A DNA stretch of 64,000 bases from Mycobacterium vicinigordonae. GTDB taxonomy: Bacteria > Actinomycetota > Actinomycetes > Mycobacteriales > Mycobacteriaceae. The position numbers and the translations under genes were made by a program. Position 1 is the first letter of the stretch. Each line of letters opens with the position of its first letter. Where the stretch lies: NCBI RefSeq assembly GCF_013466425.1, contig NZ_CP059165.1, positions 4,836,001 to 4,900,000 of the forward strand, read 5' to 3'. This document shows positions 34,264 through 43,278 of the stretch, piece by piece. The notes below the pieces were generated by a model. That model saw nothing but the letters and a program-made list of their open reading frames with translations, was not told where the DNA came from and ran no database searches.

Positions 34264-34548
34264 ATGGCTGTGTTAACGGACGAGCAAGTAGACGCCGCCC
34301 TGCCCGAACTGGACGGCTGGGAGCGCGTCGACGGGACCCTGCGACGGTCGGTCAAGTTCCCCGCCTTTCTGGACGGCATCGAGGCCGTGCGGCGGGTGGG
34401 CGAGCATGCGGAATCCAAGGATCATCATCCGGATATCGATATCCGTTGGCGCACAGTAACTTTCGCACTGGTCACGCACTCCGAGGGCGGCATCACCCAA
34501 AACGACCTCGAAATGGCGCGCGACATCAACGGCATCGTCGGGGGCTAA
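34264..34548 (+). CDS. Pterin-4a-carbinolamine dehydratase-like protein
   Basis: Protein of 94 residues in the PCD/DCoH family, which dehydrates 4a-hydroxytetrahydropterin. The active-site motif with paired histidines is present ([17 protein letters not shown]), as is the C-terminal [15 protein letters not shown] 34264 is preferred to GTG 34243 because MAVLTDEQV is the usual start, and the -10 element suggests leaderless translation. In organisms without phenylalanine hydroxylase the family may serve other pterin steps, so the physiological role here is open. Counterpart of Rv1159A. Confidence 0.88.
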   Translation: MAVLTDEQVDAALPELDGWERVDGTLRRSVKFPAFLDGIEAVRRVGEHAESKDHHPDIDIRWRTVTFALVTHSEGGITQNDLEMARDINGIVGG

Positions 34549-34581
34549 ATCGGCTTCCGCTTCGCGAATCGCGCGGCGAGA

Positions 34582-35886
34582 TCAGTCACCCGAAGTGGCA
34601 GCCTGGTCACGCTCGCGACCCGGATGTGCGGCGACCCAACCCAGCGTCGCCACCGCGGCTGCCACGTAGACCAGTCCGGCCCAGGCCAGGTACCAGGGCC
34701 TACTGATCACCCAGATGGTCGGCTGCTCGAAGCTCAACAACCACGGCACCCCGATCAGCGTCAGCACCAGCCAGCCCCAGCCCAGGATCTTCGCGCCGAG
34801 GTAGTCGCGCAGTGGGCCGTGGATCAGCCAGATCATCAGCGGCACCAGCCAAACCCAATGGTGCGTCCAGGAGATCGGAGAGACCAACAGCCCGAACACC
34901 TCGACCACCAGCAGGCGGCCGAGCCGGTCGGTGGCCGCCAGCGCCCGCCAGGCCAGTACCGCGACCACGGCGGTGATCGCGATCGCGGTCAGCACCAGCG
35001 GCCCGTAATCGGCGTCATAGCCGAGGATGCGTGAGATCGCACCCCGCCAGGACTGGTTGAACGAGGTGGCTACGGGTCCGACACGGTGTGCGTCACCGAG
35101 CAGGTCGGTGAAGTAGAACCGGGCCTGGTCGCCGACTACCAGCACAGAGATCCCAACGGTCGCCAGAAACACCACCCCCGAGAACAGCGCGGCCGTCCAG
35201 CGTCGCGCTCCGAGCAGATACAAACCGGCGACGGCGGGCGTCAGCTTGACGCCGGCGGCCACGCCCACCAGCGAGCCCGACAACCACCACCGGGTGGAGT
35301 ACACCGCCCACAGCACGGCCAACACCAGGAACACGTTGATTTGGCCGTAGTCGAAGTTGCTGCGCAGCGGCTCGATCCAAATGGCCACCGCGGTCCACAG
35401 CATCGCGGCGCGCCGATCTCCAACCAGTCCGAGCAGCCGCTGGCTGACTCGCACGACGCCGTACAAAGCCGCCACGATCCCGGCATGCCACAGGAAGGCC
35501 ACCAGCGCGAACGGCAGCAGATGTAGCGGGTACAGCACCACCGCAGCAAACGGAGGGTAGGTGAACGGTAACGGGAAATCCGGCGTCTGATCGGCGTAGA
35601 CATAGCTATACAAGGTGCCGGGATGATCCAGGGCCGCGGCGCCACCGACATATACGTGCAGGTCGACGAAGTTCGCACCGTGCGGCGCAAGGTAGGTCCA
35701 GGCAAATCGCGTGGCGACACTGAGGACGACGAGCAACGGCGCCCAAGTCGCCAGCAACGTCCTACGCCGCTGGGCGGTGGCATGCGCCGCGGGGACGGCC
35801 GACGTGGTATCTATCCGACCGACTCTAGCGACCGTAGCGGCGCGCCGGGTCCCCCAACAGGGGGAGTGCGCGTCGATAACGGGCAA
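34582..35886 (-). CDS. pimE: Polyprenol-phosphate-mannose-dependent mannosyltransferase PimE
   Basis: Membrane glycosyltransferase (GT87, GT-C fold) of about 434 residues. It adds the fifth mannose (alpha-1,2) in synthesis of higher phosphatidylinositol mannosides (AcPIM5/6), on the periplasmic side of the membrane. The catalytic aspartate lies in the first extracytoplasmic loop ([16 protein letters not shown]). About ten hydrophobic segments follow, with [17 protein letters not shown] and [13 protein letters not shown]. The start is uncertain. TTG 35886 gives MPVIDAHS and a length close to M. tuberculosis PimE (431); the frame open to 36057 overlaps the divergent gene. Divergent from the Ala/Pro-rich secreted protein genes. 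Confidence 0.9.
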   Translation of the reverse strand: MPVIDAHSPCWGTRRAATVARVGRIDTTSAVPAAHATAQRRRTLLATWAPLLVVLSVATRFAWTYLAPHGANFVDLHVYVGGAAALDHPGTLYSYVYADQTPDFPLPFTYPPFAAVVLYPLHLLPFALVAFLWHAGIVAALYGVVRVSQRLLGLVGDRRAAMLWTAVAIWIEPLRSNFDYGQINVFLVLAVLWAVYSTRWWLSGSLVGVAAGVKLTPAVAGLYLLGARRWTAALFSGVVFLATVGISVLVVGDQARFYFTDLLGDAHRVGPVATSFNQSWRGAISRILGYDADYGPLVLTAIAITAVVAVLAWRALAATDRLGRLLVVEVFGLLVSPISWTHHWVWLVPLMIWLIHGPLRDYLGAKILGWGWLVLTLIGVPWLLSFEQPTIWVISRPWYLAWAGLVYVAAAVATLGWVAAHPGRERDQAATSGD

Positions 35887-36046
35887 ATCACGATTCCCAG
35901 GTCGCCGGTCACCGCCTCCGCTCGTATCGATAACGATCCCGTAAATGCCACACGTGTCACTTGAGTCACTTCTGTACCACGATAGCTTCGGCTGCAGGTC
36001 CTTCCGGGGGGCCTGCCGAAGCCCATCGAAGACAACAGGGAGAGAC

Positions 36047-36841
36047 ATGCCAACCATTTGGACCTACGCACGGGCCGCCGCTGTTCTGGCCGGCTCGGGC
36101 GCCGCACTCTTGATGGGCGGAATCGCCCACGCCGACCCCGCGCCGGCTCAGCCGCCACAGCCCAACATTCCGCAGCAGCTGATCGCTTCCGCGGCCAACG
36201 CGCCGCAGATCCTGCAGAACCTGGCGACCGCGCTGGGTGCTACCCCGCCGGCGCCGCAAGGCGTACAGCGCGCTCCGGACCCGGCGCCCACCGCTCCGGG
36301 CGGACTGAACCTGCCGTCGGTAGTGCCCGGGCTGACAGCGCCGGCACAAGCCACTGCACCGGCTCAAATGCCGGCCCAGGCGACCGCTCCGGCGGCGACC
36401 GCTCCCGTCCCGGCGAACTCACCCGGAACGGTTCCCCCGATTCCAGGTGTGAACGCGCCGATCCCGGGGCTCAGTGCGCCGGCGGCCGCTCCCGCGGCGT
36501 CTGCGCCGGCAGCGACGGCTCCGGCCGGCGTTCCGTCTGTTCCCGGGGTGAACGCACCGCTGCAGCTCACCGCACCGGCGGCGCCCGTAGCGCCGGCACC
36601 GGGAACTTTGCCGTCGATTCCTGGGGTGAACACGCCGCTGCCCAGCCTCGCCGCACCGGCGGCGCCAGCCGCTCCGGCTGCGCCCGCGGCCTCACTACCT
36701 GGGTTGGCGACGTCGCTTCCGGGACTCGCCCAGGCGGCGCTGCCGGGGCTGGCCTCCGCGATTCCGGGGTTGTCGGGCGCCGGTGCGCCTGCCGCGCCGG
36801 CATCGGCAGGCCCGCAGACGCTGCTCGCGGCCCTGCCCTGA
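36047..36841 (+). CDS. Secreted Ala/Pro-rich protein (Rv1158c-like)
   Basis: Protein of 264 residues with a Sec signal peptide and probable cleavage after AHA before DPAPAQ. A short conserved region ([26 protein letters not shown]) follows, then a long Ala/Pro-rich tail containing three to four copies of a PxIPGVNxPL element spaced by Ala/Pro stretches. A GGAGAG ribosome binding site precedes ATG 36047. It is followed by a second gene of the same type and is divergent from pimE, as in M. tuberculosis. It probably is in the cell envelope or secreted, and function is unknown. Confidence 0.85.
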   Translation: MPTIWTYARAAAVLAGSGAALLMGGIAHADPAPAQPPQPNIPQQLIASAANAPQILQNLATALGATPPAPQGVQRAPDPAPTAPGGLNLPSVVPGLTAPAQATAPAQMPAQATAPAATAPVPANSPGTVPPIPGVNAPIPGLSAPAAAPAASAPAATAPAGVPSVPGVNAPLQLTAPAAPVAPAPGTLPSIPGVNTPLPSLAAPAAPAAPAAPAASLPGLATSLPGLAQAALPGLASAIPGLSGAGAPAAPASAGPQTLLAALP

Positions 36842-36890
36842 GCGCTGACCTCCGACGACTGACCAACCACTAGATACCGGGAGAAATACC

Positions 36891-37976
36891 GTGGCAAGCA
36901 CTTGGAGTCTGTCCAAAGGTTTGGCCGCAGTCGTCGTCACCTCGGCTGCCGCGTTCGTGCTCTGTCCGAGCGCGGCAGCCGACCCGGCGGCGCCGCCGAC
37001 CGACGCGACCCAACAGCTGCCCGGGCTTCCGGCGTTGACTCAGTTGAGCCCGATCATCCAGCAGGCGGCCGGAAACCCAGGCCAGGCGACGCAACTGCTG
37101 ATGGCGGCGGCTCAGGCATTCACCCACAACCCGACCGCGCCGGCCGAGTCCAAGAACGTCGCGTCGACGGTGAACCAGTTCGTTGCGGGTCCGGGAGCCC
37201 CGGCCGGTGCCGCCCAGCCCGAGGCCGCACCGGTACCCCACGTACCGGCACCAGGTGCCGAGCCCGGCGCACTGGCGCACCTGCCTGCGGGCGTGGACCC
37301 TTTGCACGCGGCGGGACCGGGGCCGGTCGGTGTACCGCAAAACCCCCGTCCCGTTTCGCCGCCGCTGCCCGGCCCGGCGCCCGCACCCGCGGCACCGGGC
37401 CCCGCGCCGGCTCCAGCAGCTCCGGCCCCCGCCGCTTCGGCTCCCGCACCGGCCGCCGCGCCCGCCGCACCTGCTCCCGCCCCGTCGGCAGCGCCGGCTC
37501 CGGCCCCCGCGCCGGCTCCGGGTCCGGCTGCGGCACCGGCGGCTGCTGCGCCCGGGTTCGGCCCTGACGCACCGCCCACGCAGGACTTCATGTACCCATC
37601 GATCGGCACCAACTGCCTGGGCGACGGGACGAACGCGCTCGCGACCGCGCTATCGGTGGCCGGGCCGGCCAGCATCCCGACGCCGGGTCCCGCGGCTGGG
37701 CAGACCGCTTACGTCTTCACCGCGGTCGGCACTCCCGGGCCCGCTGACGTGCAAAAACTGCCGCTGAACGTCACGTGGGTCAACCTGACCACCGGCAAGT
37801 CCGGCAGCGCCACGCTGAAGCCACGCACCGACATCAACGCCGAAGGCCCGACGACGCTCACCGCGATCGTCGACACCGGTTCCGGCAGCATCATGTCGAC
37901 GATCTTCGGCCAAGTCACCACCAAAGACCGGCAGTGCCAATTCATGCCGACCATCGGTTCGACGGTGGTGCCGTAA
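36891..37976 (+). CDS. Secreted Ala/Pro-rich protein with C-terminal globular domain (Rv1157c-like)
   Basis: Protein of 361 residues. The signal peptide ends with SAAA before DPAAPP. The N-terminal part (QLPGLPALTQLSPIIQQAAGNPGQATQLL) resembles the preceding gene. Residues of about 100-225 are an Ala/Pro linker of near-perfect PA repeats. The C-terminal globular domain of about 130 residues has two cysteines (TNCLGDG and RQCQF) that can pair, and a beta-rich look (AYVFTAVGTPG, NVTWVNLTTGKSG). The GTG start has GGGAGA upstream and lies 49 bases after the previous stop. Probably an envelope protein whose linker spans the cell wall. Function unknown. Confidence 0.85.
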   Translation: MASTWSLSKGLAAVVVTSAAAFVLCPSAAADPAAPPTDATQQLPGLPALTQLSPIIQQAAGNPGQATQLLMAAAQAFTHNPTAPAESKNVASTVNQFVAGPGAPAGAAQPEAAPVPHVPAPGAEPGALAHLPAGVDPLHAAGPGPVGVPQNPRPVSPPLPGPAPAPAAPGPAPAPAAPAPAASAPAPAAAPAAPAPAPSAAPAPAPAPAPGPAAAPAAAAPGFGPDAPPTQDFMYPSIGTNCLGDGTNALATALSVAGPASIPTPGPAAGQTAYVFTAVGTPGPADVQKLPLNVTWVNLTTGKSGSATLKPRTDINAEGPTTLTAIVDTGSGSIMSTIFGQVTTKDRQCQFMPTIGSTVVP

Positions 37977-38020
37977 CCGGCGACCGCCCAACCGAGCGGG
38001 GGCAGCGCGAAAGCCAGTAG

Positions 38021-38167
38021 TTAGTAGGCCATGAACAGGATCGCGTCCCGGTCGTATTCGAGACCCGGATGCGCACTGGCCAGGTGAGCCTGAGTCAACT
38101 CCACCAACTCGTCCTCGTCCTTGCCCTGAATTGCTTCGCCGCACGGACAGGTGATGTGCGTCTTCAT
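38021..38167 (-). CDS. Small DUF1059-like protein
   Basis: Protein of 48 residues, MKTHITCPCGEAIQGK then a helix (DELVELTQAHLASAHP), matching the DUF1059 pattern with a CxC near the N-terminus and a histidine pair that could bind metal. The ATG overlaps the stop of the HhH-GPD gene by four bases (ATGA), and GGGAAAGG lies upstream. The longer frame to 38314 is antisense-like and not used. Function unknown. Confidence 0.8.
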   Translation of the reverse strand: MKTHITCPCGEAIQGKDEDELVELTQAHLASAHPGLEYDRDAILFMAY

Positions 38168-38754
38168 GTTGCCGCCTTTCCCTTGGCTGCTTTGGCTGCC
38201 GCTTTCATCTGCTTCTTGTACGACCGCACCTTGGCGAGCGACTCGGCATCGACAATGTCGGCAACCGAGAGATGGGTGCCGGCTTTGCCGTACTCCCCCG
38301 CGGCCGCCCGCCAACCCGTAGGGGTGACGCCATACTGCTTGCCCAGCAACGCCAAAAAGATCTTGGCCTTCTGCTCACCGAACCCGGGCAGACCCTTGAT
38401 CCGCCGCAACAACTCATTTCCGTCGGGATCGCCAGCCGTCCACAACGCGGCCGGGTCGCCGTCGTAGCGGTCGACGATGATCTGGGCGAGCGTCTGGATA
38501 CGCTTGGCCATCGAGCCCGGAAAGCGGTGAATGGCAGGCTTTTCCGAGCACAGCGCGGCGAACTTGTCCGGGTTGTAGTCGGCGATGTCAGCCGCGTCCA
38601 GTCCACCCATCCGGTCGGCGATCTTCTGTGGTCCGGCGAAGGCTGTCTCGAATGTCACCTGCTGATCCAGCAACATCCCGATCAGCAATGCCAGCGGGTT
38701 GTCGGCCAACAGCTGATTGGCCTGGGGTTCCGAGGCGAGGCAGAGCTGCGTCAT
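38164..38754 (-). CDS. HhH-GPD superfamily base-excision-type protein (Rv1156-like)
   Basis: Protein of 196 residues. It opens with a helical region (NPLALLIGMLLDQQVTFETAFAGPQKI), followed by a helix-hairpin-helix (LLRRIKGLPGFGEQKAKIFLALL) as in DNA glycosylases. The C-terminus is Lys/Ala-rich (KKQMKAAAKAAKGKAAT), which would bind DNA nonspecifically. The usual catalytic aspartate is not obvious, so it may be a non-catalytic or divergent repair protein. It is coupled to the DUF1059-like gene by a four-base overlap. Confidence 0.83.
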   Translation of the reverse strand: MTQLCLASEPQANQLLADNPLALLIGMLLDQQVTFETAFAGPQKIADRMGGLDAADIADYNPDKFAALCSEKPAIHRFPGSMAKRIQTLAQIIVDRYDGDPAALWTAGDPDGNELLRRIKGLPGFGEQKAKIFLALLGKQYGVTPTGWRAAAGEYGKAGTHLSVADIVDAESLAKVRSYKKQMKAAAKAAKGKAAT

Positions 38755-38790
38755 GATCGAACTCTAACTCCGCACTTTCGAGCCTCGGTA

Positions 38791-38982
38791 CTAGCCGCTC
38801 TTGCGGCGGAACTCGCGGCGGTTGCCGGCCGCGCCGTGTGCCCGCGACTGCTTGCCCCCGCCGTCCCTATGGTCGGAGCCGCCGGACGACTTCGCCATCT
38901 TGCGTTCCAGGGCTTCACGAAACTTGCGCTTGTTGTCGTCCTCGGGTGCTTCGGACGATTCTGGGGCGTTCGATTCGGCCAT
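38791..38982 (-). CDS. Small charged protein (DUF5302-like)
   Basis: Protein of 63 residues, highly charged: acidic start (SEAPEDDNKRKFREALERKMA) and a basic, Gly/Ser-rich end. This fits the DUF5302 family of actinobacterial small proteins and is likely partly disordered. It lies 36 bases upstream of the HhH-GPD gene and 18 bases after the FDOR gene, all on the same strand. Confidence 0.75.
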   Translation of the reverse strand: MAESNAPESSEAPEDDNKRKFREALERKMAKSSGGSDHRDGGGKQSRAHGAAGNRREFRRKSG

Positions 38983-39000
38983 GCCCGAAGCCTATCGCGG

Positions 39001-39453
<453 letters not shown>

Positions 39454-39499
39454 CTACGTCGCGTTGCAGCGGCGTCGGACGTCCTGCTGGAATCGGTGC

Positions 39500-40015
39500 A
39501 TGACCAAGTACGTGGCATTCCTGCGCGGCGTCAACGTAGGCGGAGTCAACCTCAAGATGGCCGAGGTTGCCGACGTGCTGACCGAAGCCGGGTTCACGAA
39601 CGTGCGAACCGTTCTGGCCTCCGGAAACGTGCTGCTGGAGTCCTCAGCCGAGGTCACGTCGGTGCGCAAGAAGGCCGAGGCGGCCCTGCGCGACCGATTC
39701 AGGTATGAAGCATGGGTGCTCGCCTATGACATCGACACGGTCCGCGCCATCGACGAAGCCTTTCCGTTCGAGCGTGAGCGCGACGGCTACCAGTCGTACG
39801 TCACCTTCGTCACCGACGCCGACATCCTCGACGAACTGGCGGCCCTTAGTCCGGGCGCCAAGGAGAGGATCCAGGCCGGTGAGGGCGTCATCTATTGGCA
39901 GGTCCCCAAGGGCGGCACGCTGGACAGCACGATCGGCGTCACGATGGGCAAGAAGCGCTACAAATCGTCGACCACGTCGCGCAACCTGCGCACGCTGGCC
40001 AAGGTGCTCAAGTGA
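39500..40015 (+). CDS. DUF1697 family protein
   Basis: Protein of 171 residues starting MTKYVAFLRGVNVGGVNLKM, the hallmark of DUF1697, with the C-terminal VTMGKKRYKSSTTSRNLRTLAKV. The ATG at 39500 is the family start; the frame open from 39368 is upstream noise. The stop overlaps the next gene (GTGA), so translation is coupled to the methyltransferase. Function is unknown. Confidence 0.85.
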   Translation: MTKYVAFLRGVNVGGVNLKMAEVADVLTEAGFTNVRTVLASGNVLLESSAEVTSVRKKAEAALRDRFRYEAWVLAYDIDTVRAIDEAFPFERERDGYQSYVTFVTDADILDELAALSPGAKERIQAGEGVIYWQVPKGGTLDSTIGVTMGKKRYKSSTTSRNLRTLAKVLK

Positions 40016-40857
40016 GCCGCACCGGCCAACCGCACAAGGTTGCGCTCACCGGGGTGTCCGAGACAGCGCTGCTGACACTGAATGCCCGGGCCACCGAGGC
40101 GCGTCGCCCCGACGCGATCATTGAGGATCCGATGGCGGTGGCACTCGTCGACAAGATCGACTTCGACTTCGCCAAATTCGGCCGCCCCGGCCAGGACATC
40201 GCGATGCGAGCCTTAGCCTTCGACCAGGCGGCGCAGGCTTATCTCAAGACGCACCCAGCGGCAACCGTGGTGGCCCTCGCCGAGGGATTGCAGACCAGCT
40301 TCTGGCGCCTGGAAGCCGCGCTGGCTGACAGCCGGTTCCGTTGGTTGACAGTCGATTTGCCGCCAATCGTGAACATCCGGACCCAGCTGTTGCCGTCGTC
40401 AGCGCGGATTTCGGTGCGGGCTCAGTCCGCGCTGGACTACACGTGGATGGACGCGGTAGATCCGTCCGACGGGGTGTTCATCACCGCCGAAGGACTGCTG
40501 ATGTACCTGCAGCCCGAGCAGTCGCTGGAGTTGATTCGCGAGTGCGCCAACCGGTTTCCCGGCGGCCAGCTGCTGTTCGACACTCCACCGCGCTGGTTCA
40601 GCATGCTGAGCCGGGTGGGTATGCGGACGTCGCTGCGCTACCGGGTTCCGACGATGCCGTTCAGCCTGTCCGTGGCGGCGGCCGCCGATCTGGTGAACAC
40701 GATGCCGGCAGTGAGCGCCGTCCGTGACATCAAGCTGCCCCCGGGGCGCGGCCGGCTGCTCAACGCCGCACTGTCCACCGTCTATCGGGTCGGTGCCCTG
40801 GACCCGCTGCGGCCCACCCTGACCTTGCTGGAGTTCAGTCGTCCGGAACGTTCGTGA
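40012..40857 (+). CDS. Leucine-carboxyl-methyltransferase-like SAM methyltransferase (Rv1153c-like)
   Basis: Protein of 281 residues of the PPM1/TcmP methyltransferase group. Signature parts are SETALLTLNARATEARRPDAIIEDPMA, then VVALAEGLQTSFWRLE and WLTVDLPPIVNIRTQLLP. The GTG start overlaps the DUF1697 stop by four bases. Its 3' end overlaps the convergent GntR gene by 23 bases. The substrate is unknown; some relatives methylate O-groups of polyketides. Confidence 0.87.
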   Translation: MSRTGQPHKVALTGVSETALLTLNARATEARRPDAIIEDPMAVALVDKIDFDFAKFGRPGQDIAMRALAFDQAAQAYLKTHPAATVVALAEGLQTSFWRLEAALADSRFRWLTVDLPPIVNIRTQLLPSSARISVRAQSALDYTWMDAVDPSDGVFITAEGLLMYLQPEQSLELIRECANRFPGGQLLFDTPPRWFSMLSRVGMRTSLRYRVPTMPFSLSVAAAADLVNTMPAVSAVRDIKLPPGRGRLLNAALSTVYRVGALDPLRPTLTLLEFSRPERS

Positions 40858-41200
40858 GGTAACGCATCGCGTCGTTCTTGGTCAGCCCCAAGGCGTGCGC
40901 CACTTCGACGTATTCCTTAGCGGCGGCCGCCATGGCAGCGTCGGTCGGGTCGAAGCGGGAGATGAAAGTGCCGAAACGTCCCCGGGTTTCAACGATGGCG
41001 GCGGACTCCAATTCGCGGTAGGCGCGCGCGACGGTATTGGCCGCGACACCGAGTTGGCCGGCCAGGTCGCGCACTGTCGGCAGCCGGGTGCCCGGCGGCA
41101 GCGACCCGGCCCGCACGCCGTCGATAACCCCGGTTCTGAGCTGGTCGAACAGGGGCTTGCCTGCCTTGACGTCCACCTTCAGCAAATCGCGCAGGTCCAC
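40835..41200 (-). CDS. Small GntR-family regulator (YtrA type, Rv1152-like)
   Basis: Protein of 121 residues. The winged helix is clear ([43 protein letters not shown]), and only a short C-terminal tail follows, the YtrA pattern. GTG 41200 gives [22 protein letters not shown], the length I recall for Rv1152. TTG 41218 is an alternative adding six residues. It is divergent from the sirtuin gene by fewer than 40 bases, so it may control it. The ligand is unknown. Confidence 0.83.
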   Translation of the reverse strand: MDLRDLLKVDVKAGKPLFDQLRTGVIDGVRAGSLPPGTRLPTVRDLAGQLGVAANTVARAYRELESAAIVETRGRFGTFISRFDPTDAAMAAAAKEYVEVAHALGLTKNDAMRYLTNVPDD

Positions 41201-41225
41201 CCATTCAGTATTGCCCAACCGCGGC

Positions 41226-41231
41226 TATGTT
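41226..41231 (+). promoter_or_regulatory. -10 element for a leaderless sirtuin transcript
   Basis: TATGTT fits TANNNT and is followed by six bases and then ATG 41238, the arrangement of leaderless mycobacterial genes. The gap shared with the divergent GntR gene is too short for long leaders. Confidence 0.5.
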
Positions 41232-41237
41232 TGTGGG

Positions 41238-41951
41238 ATGCGAGTGGCGGTGCTGAGCGGCGCGGGCATTTCCGCGGAGAGCGGCGTACCGACATTCCGC
41301 GACGACAAGAACGGGTTGTGGGCACGCTTCGATCCGTATGAGCTGTCCAGCGTGCAAGGCTGGGAAAGCAATCCCGAGCGCGTCTGGGGCTGGTATCTGT
41401 GGCGCCACTACCTGGTGGGCGACGTGCAACCCAACGCTGGGCACCGTGCCATCGCGGACTGGCAGAACCAGGCCCAGGTCACCGTGGTGACCCAGAACGT
41501 CGACGACCTGCACGAGCGCGCCGGCAGTGCACCCGTCCACCACCTGCACGGGAGCCTCTTCGGATTTCGTTGTGCGCGTTGCGGTTTGCCCTACACCGAG
41601 GCGCTACCGCTGATGGCTGAGCCCGCAATCGAAGTGGAACCGCCGGTGTGCGTCTGCGGTGGTCTGATCCGGCCGGACATCGTGTGGTTCGGCGAAGCCC
41701 TACCCCAGGGTCCGTGGCGGCACGCTGTCGAGGCGGCCGAGAACGCCGACGTGATGGTGGTGGTCGGGACCTCCTCGATCGTCTACCCGGCGGCCAGCTT
41801 GCCCGAGTTGGCGCTCGCGCGCGGCGCCGCCGTGATAGAAGTAAATCCCGAGCCCACACCGCTGTCCCCGCAAGCCACGCTGTGCGTCCGCGAGTCGGCC
41901 AGCGTGGCACTGCCCGGGCTACTGGAGCGACTGCCGGCTCTGCTGAACTAG
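41238..41951 (+). CDS. NAD-dependent protein deacylase (class III sirtuin, CobB type)
   Basis: Sirtuin of 237 residues that removes acyl groups from lysine with NAD. The NAD-binding motif [15 protein letters not shown] starts at residue 8. Catalytic His is 104 (HLHG). Zinc cysteines are 112, 115, 138 and 140. Tyr53 and Arg56 (WYLWR) match the pair that marks class III enzymes preferring succinyl or malonyl lysine. Same length as Rv1151c. Its targets would include acetyl-CoA metabolism enzymes, but this is inference. Confidence 0.93.
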   Translation: MRVAVLSGAGISAESGVPTFRDDKNGLWARFDPYELSSVQGWESNPERVWGWYLWRHYLVGDVQPNAGHRAIADWQNQAQVTVVTQNVDDLHERAGSAPVHHLHGSLFGFRCARCGLPYTEALPLMAEPAIEVEPPVCVCGGLIRPDIVWFGEALPQGPWRHAVEAAENADVMVVVGTSSIVYPAASLPELALARGAAVIEVNPEPTPLSPQATLCVRESASVALPGLLERLPALLN

Positions 41952-42580
41952 GGTCGCCGCGCCCGGCCCAGCGCCAACTCGGACACCGGCAGCGGAGCCC
42001 AGGCGGGTAGCGTCCACTCCCGCCTCGACGCCTGCATCTCGAATCCGGCATCGACGATTGCACATTCGGTGTCGCGATGGGTATGGCAATTACCGAACAG
42101 TCTGGGCCACAGTGTCGCGTCTGCGACGCGCTGTAGCCGGCCCCGCGCACCGGCGCTGGCCACGTGTTCCAGAAAGCGCAGTTCGCCGCCCGGCCTCAGT
42201 AGCGAATGCAACCGGCGCAAGACATCGCGCTGGTCGTGGACTGAGCACAACACCAACGAGCAAACCGCCGCGTCGAATGACTCGCCGTCGCTGAGATCTT
42301 CGGCCATCTGGCTGGTTACCGCCACCGGGATCGGCGCCGCTGCGGCGGCGGCACGGGCCTTTGGCACCAAGTGCGACTCGGGTTCGACGGCAACGACCTG
42401 GGTGACGGTGCCGGGGTAGTAAGCGAAATTCGTCCCGCTGCCCGCGCCGACTTCCAGCACCCGCCCGGACAGGCCGGCCAAATTCTCGCGGCGCAACGCC
42501 CGGATCGACTCGGCCTCGTGGGCGGCGAAGACCGGCCAGACTCGGGCGAAGAACGGGTTATCGACCTTTGCCGACGTCAT
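41948..42580 (-). CDS. Class I SAM-dependent methyltransferase (Rv1147-like)
   Basis: Protein of 210 residues. The SAM-binding motif I is [16 protein letters not shown], followed by VAVEPESHL and SLVLCSVHD. This resembles PMT-type phospholipid or small-molecule methyltransferases. ATG 42580 overlaps the TetR stop by four bases, so TetR, methyltransferase and MmpL form one transcript unit on the minus strand. It converges with the sirtuin gene, with a four-base overlap of stops. Substrate unknown; a lipid cargo of the MmpL is a possibility. Confidence 0.85.
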   Translation of the reverse strand: MTSAKVDNPFFARVWPVFAAHEAESIRALRRENLAGLSGRVLEVGAGSGTNFAYYPGTVTQVVAVEPESHLVPKARAAAAAAPIPVAVTSQMAEDLSDGESFDAAVCSLVLCSVHDQRDVLRRLHSLLRPGGELRFLEHVASAGARGRLQRVADATLWPRLFGNCHTHRDTECAIVDAGFEMQASRREWTLPAWAPLPVSELALGRARRP

Positions 42581-43278
42581 CGTTGCCCCAGTACGCGATG
42601 CTGCATAACCCACTCCACCATCTGTTGAGATGTCGCTTCCGCACCGACCATTCCGGCCACCAGGTGACCGCACAAGACCGCGCCGAACATCCGGTCGGCG
42701 AACGCGTCGACGTCACCGAAGGGCAGCTGCGGCTTGGCGATCAGCACAGTTGCCACGCCGTGCGCGGCCGTCATCAATGCCAGGGCAACCGTGCCCGCAC
42801 TGTCGGCGCGGTAGCGCCCCTCGTCGATCAGTTTCCGTACGGCGGCTCGCACGTGCCGAAACGCCGCGCGATGCATGGCAACGGCGACGGCGCCACCCGA
42901 TCGTTCGGCGCTGACCGTAGCGAGCCGGTATAGCTCAGGCGCCTGCAGCGCAAACCGCACGTAGGCCAGTCCTTGGGCACGCAGCACCTCGATGGTGCAG
43001 GGCTGCCCGCTGCCGGCCAGCGTCATCTCTCGGTCGAGCTGGTCCAGATAGCGCACGCACACCGCATCCAGCAAGGCGTCCTTGTCTTTGAAATGCAGGT
43101 AGATCGACGGTGACGTGACGCCCACCCGTTCCGCGACCGATCGGATGGACACCGCCCGGGCCCGACCGGTCTCGAGTAACAATTCGGTTGCCGCATCGAG
43201 GATTTCGTGACGTAGCCGATCCCCCAACCCGCGGGGTGCACGCTGGCGTCGCAACGCCCGCACCGACATGTCAACCAT
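42577..43278 (-). CDS. TetR-family regulator next to mmpL13-like gene
   Basis: Protein of 233 residues with an N-terminal helix-turn-helix (ARAVSIRSVAERVGVTSPSIYLHFKDKDALLDAV) and a TetR_C-type ligand domain. The ATG overlaps the stop of the MmpL gene by eight bases and the end overlaps the methyltransferase by four, so it is co-transcribed and probably regulates this operon. I do not recall a clear counterpart between Rv1146 and Rv1147. Confidence 0.87.
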   Translation of the reverse strand: MVDMSVRALRRQRAPRGLGDRLRHEILDAATELLLETGRARAVSIRSVAERVGVTSPSIYLHFKDKDALLDAVCVRYLDQLDREMTLAGSGQPCTIEVLRAQGLAYVRFALQAPELYRLATVSAERSGGAVAVAMHRAAFRHVRAAVRKLIDEGRYRADSAGTVALALMTAAHGVATVLIAKPQLPFGDVDAFADRMFGAVLCGHLVAGMVGAEATSQQMVEWVMQHRVLGQR

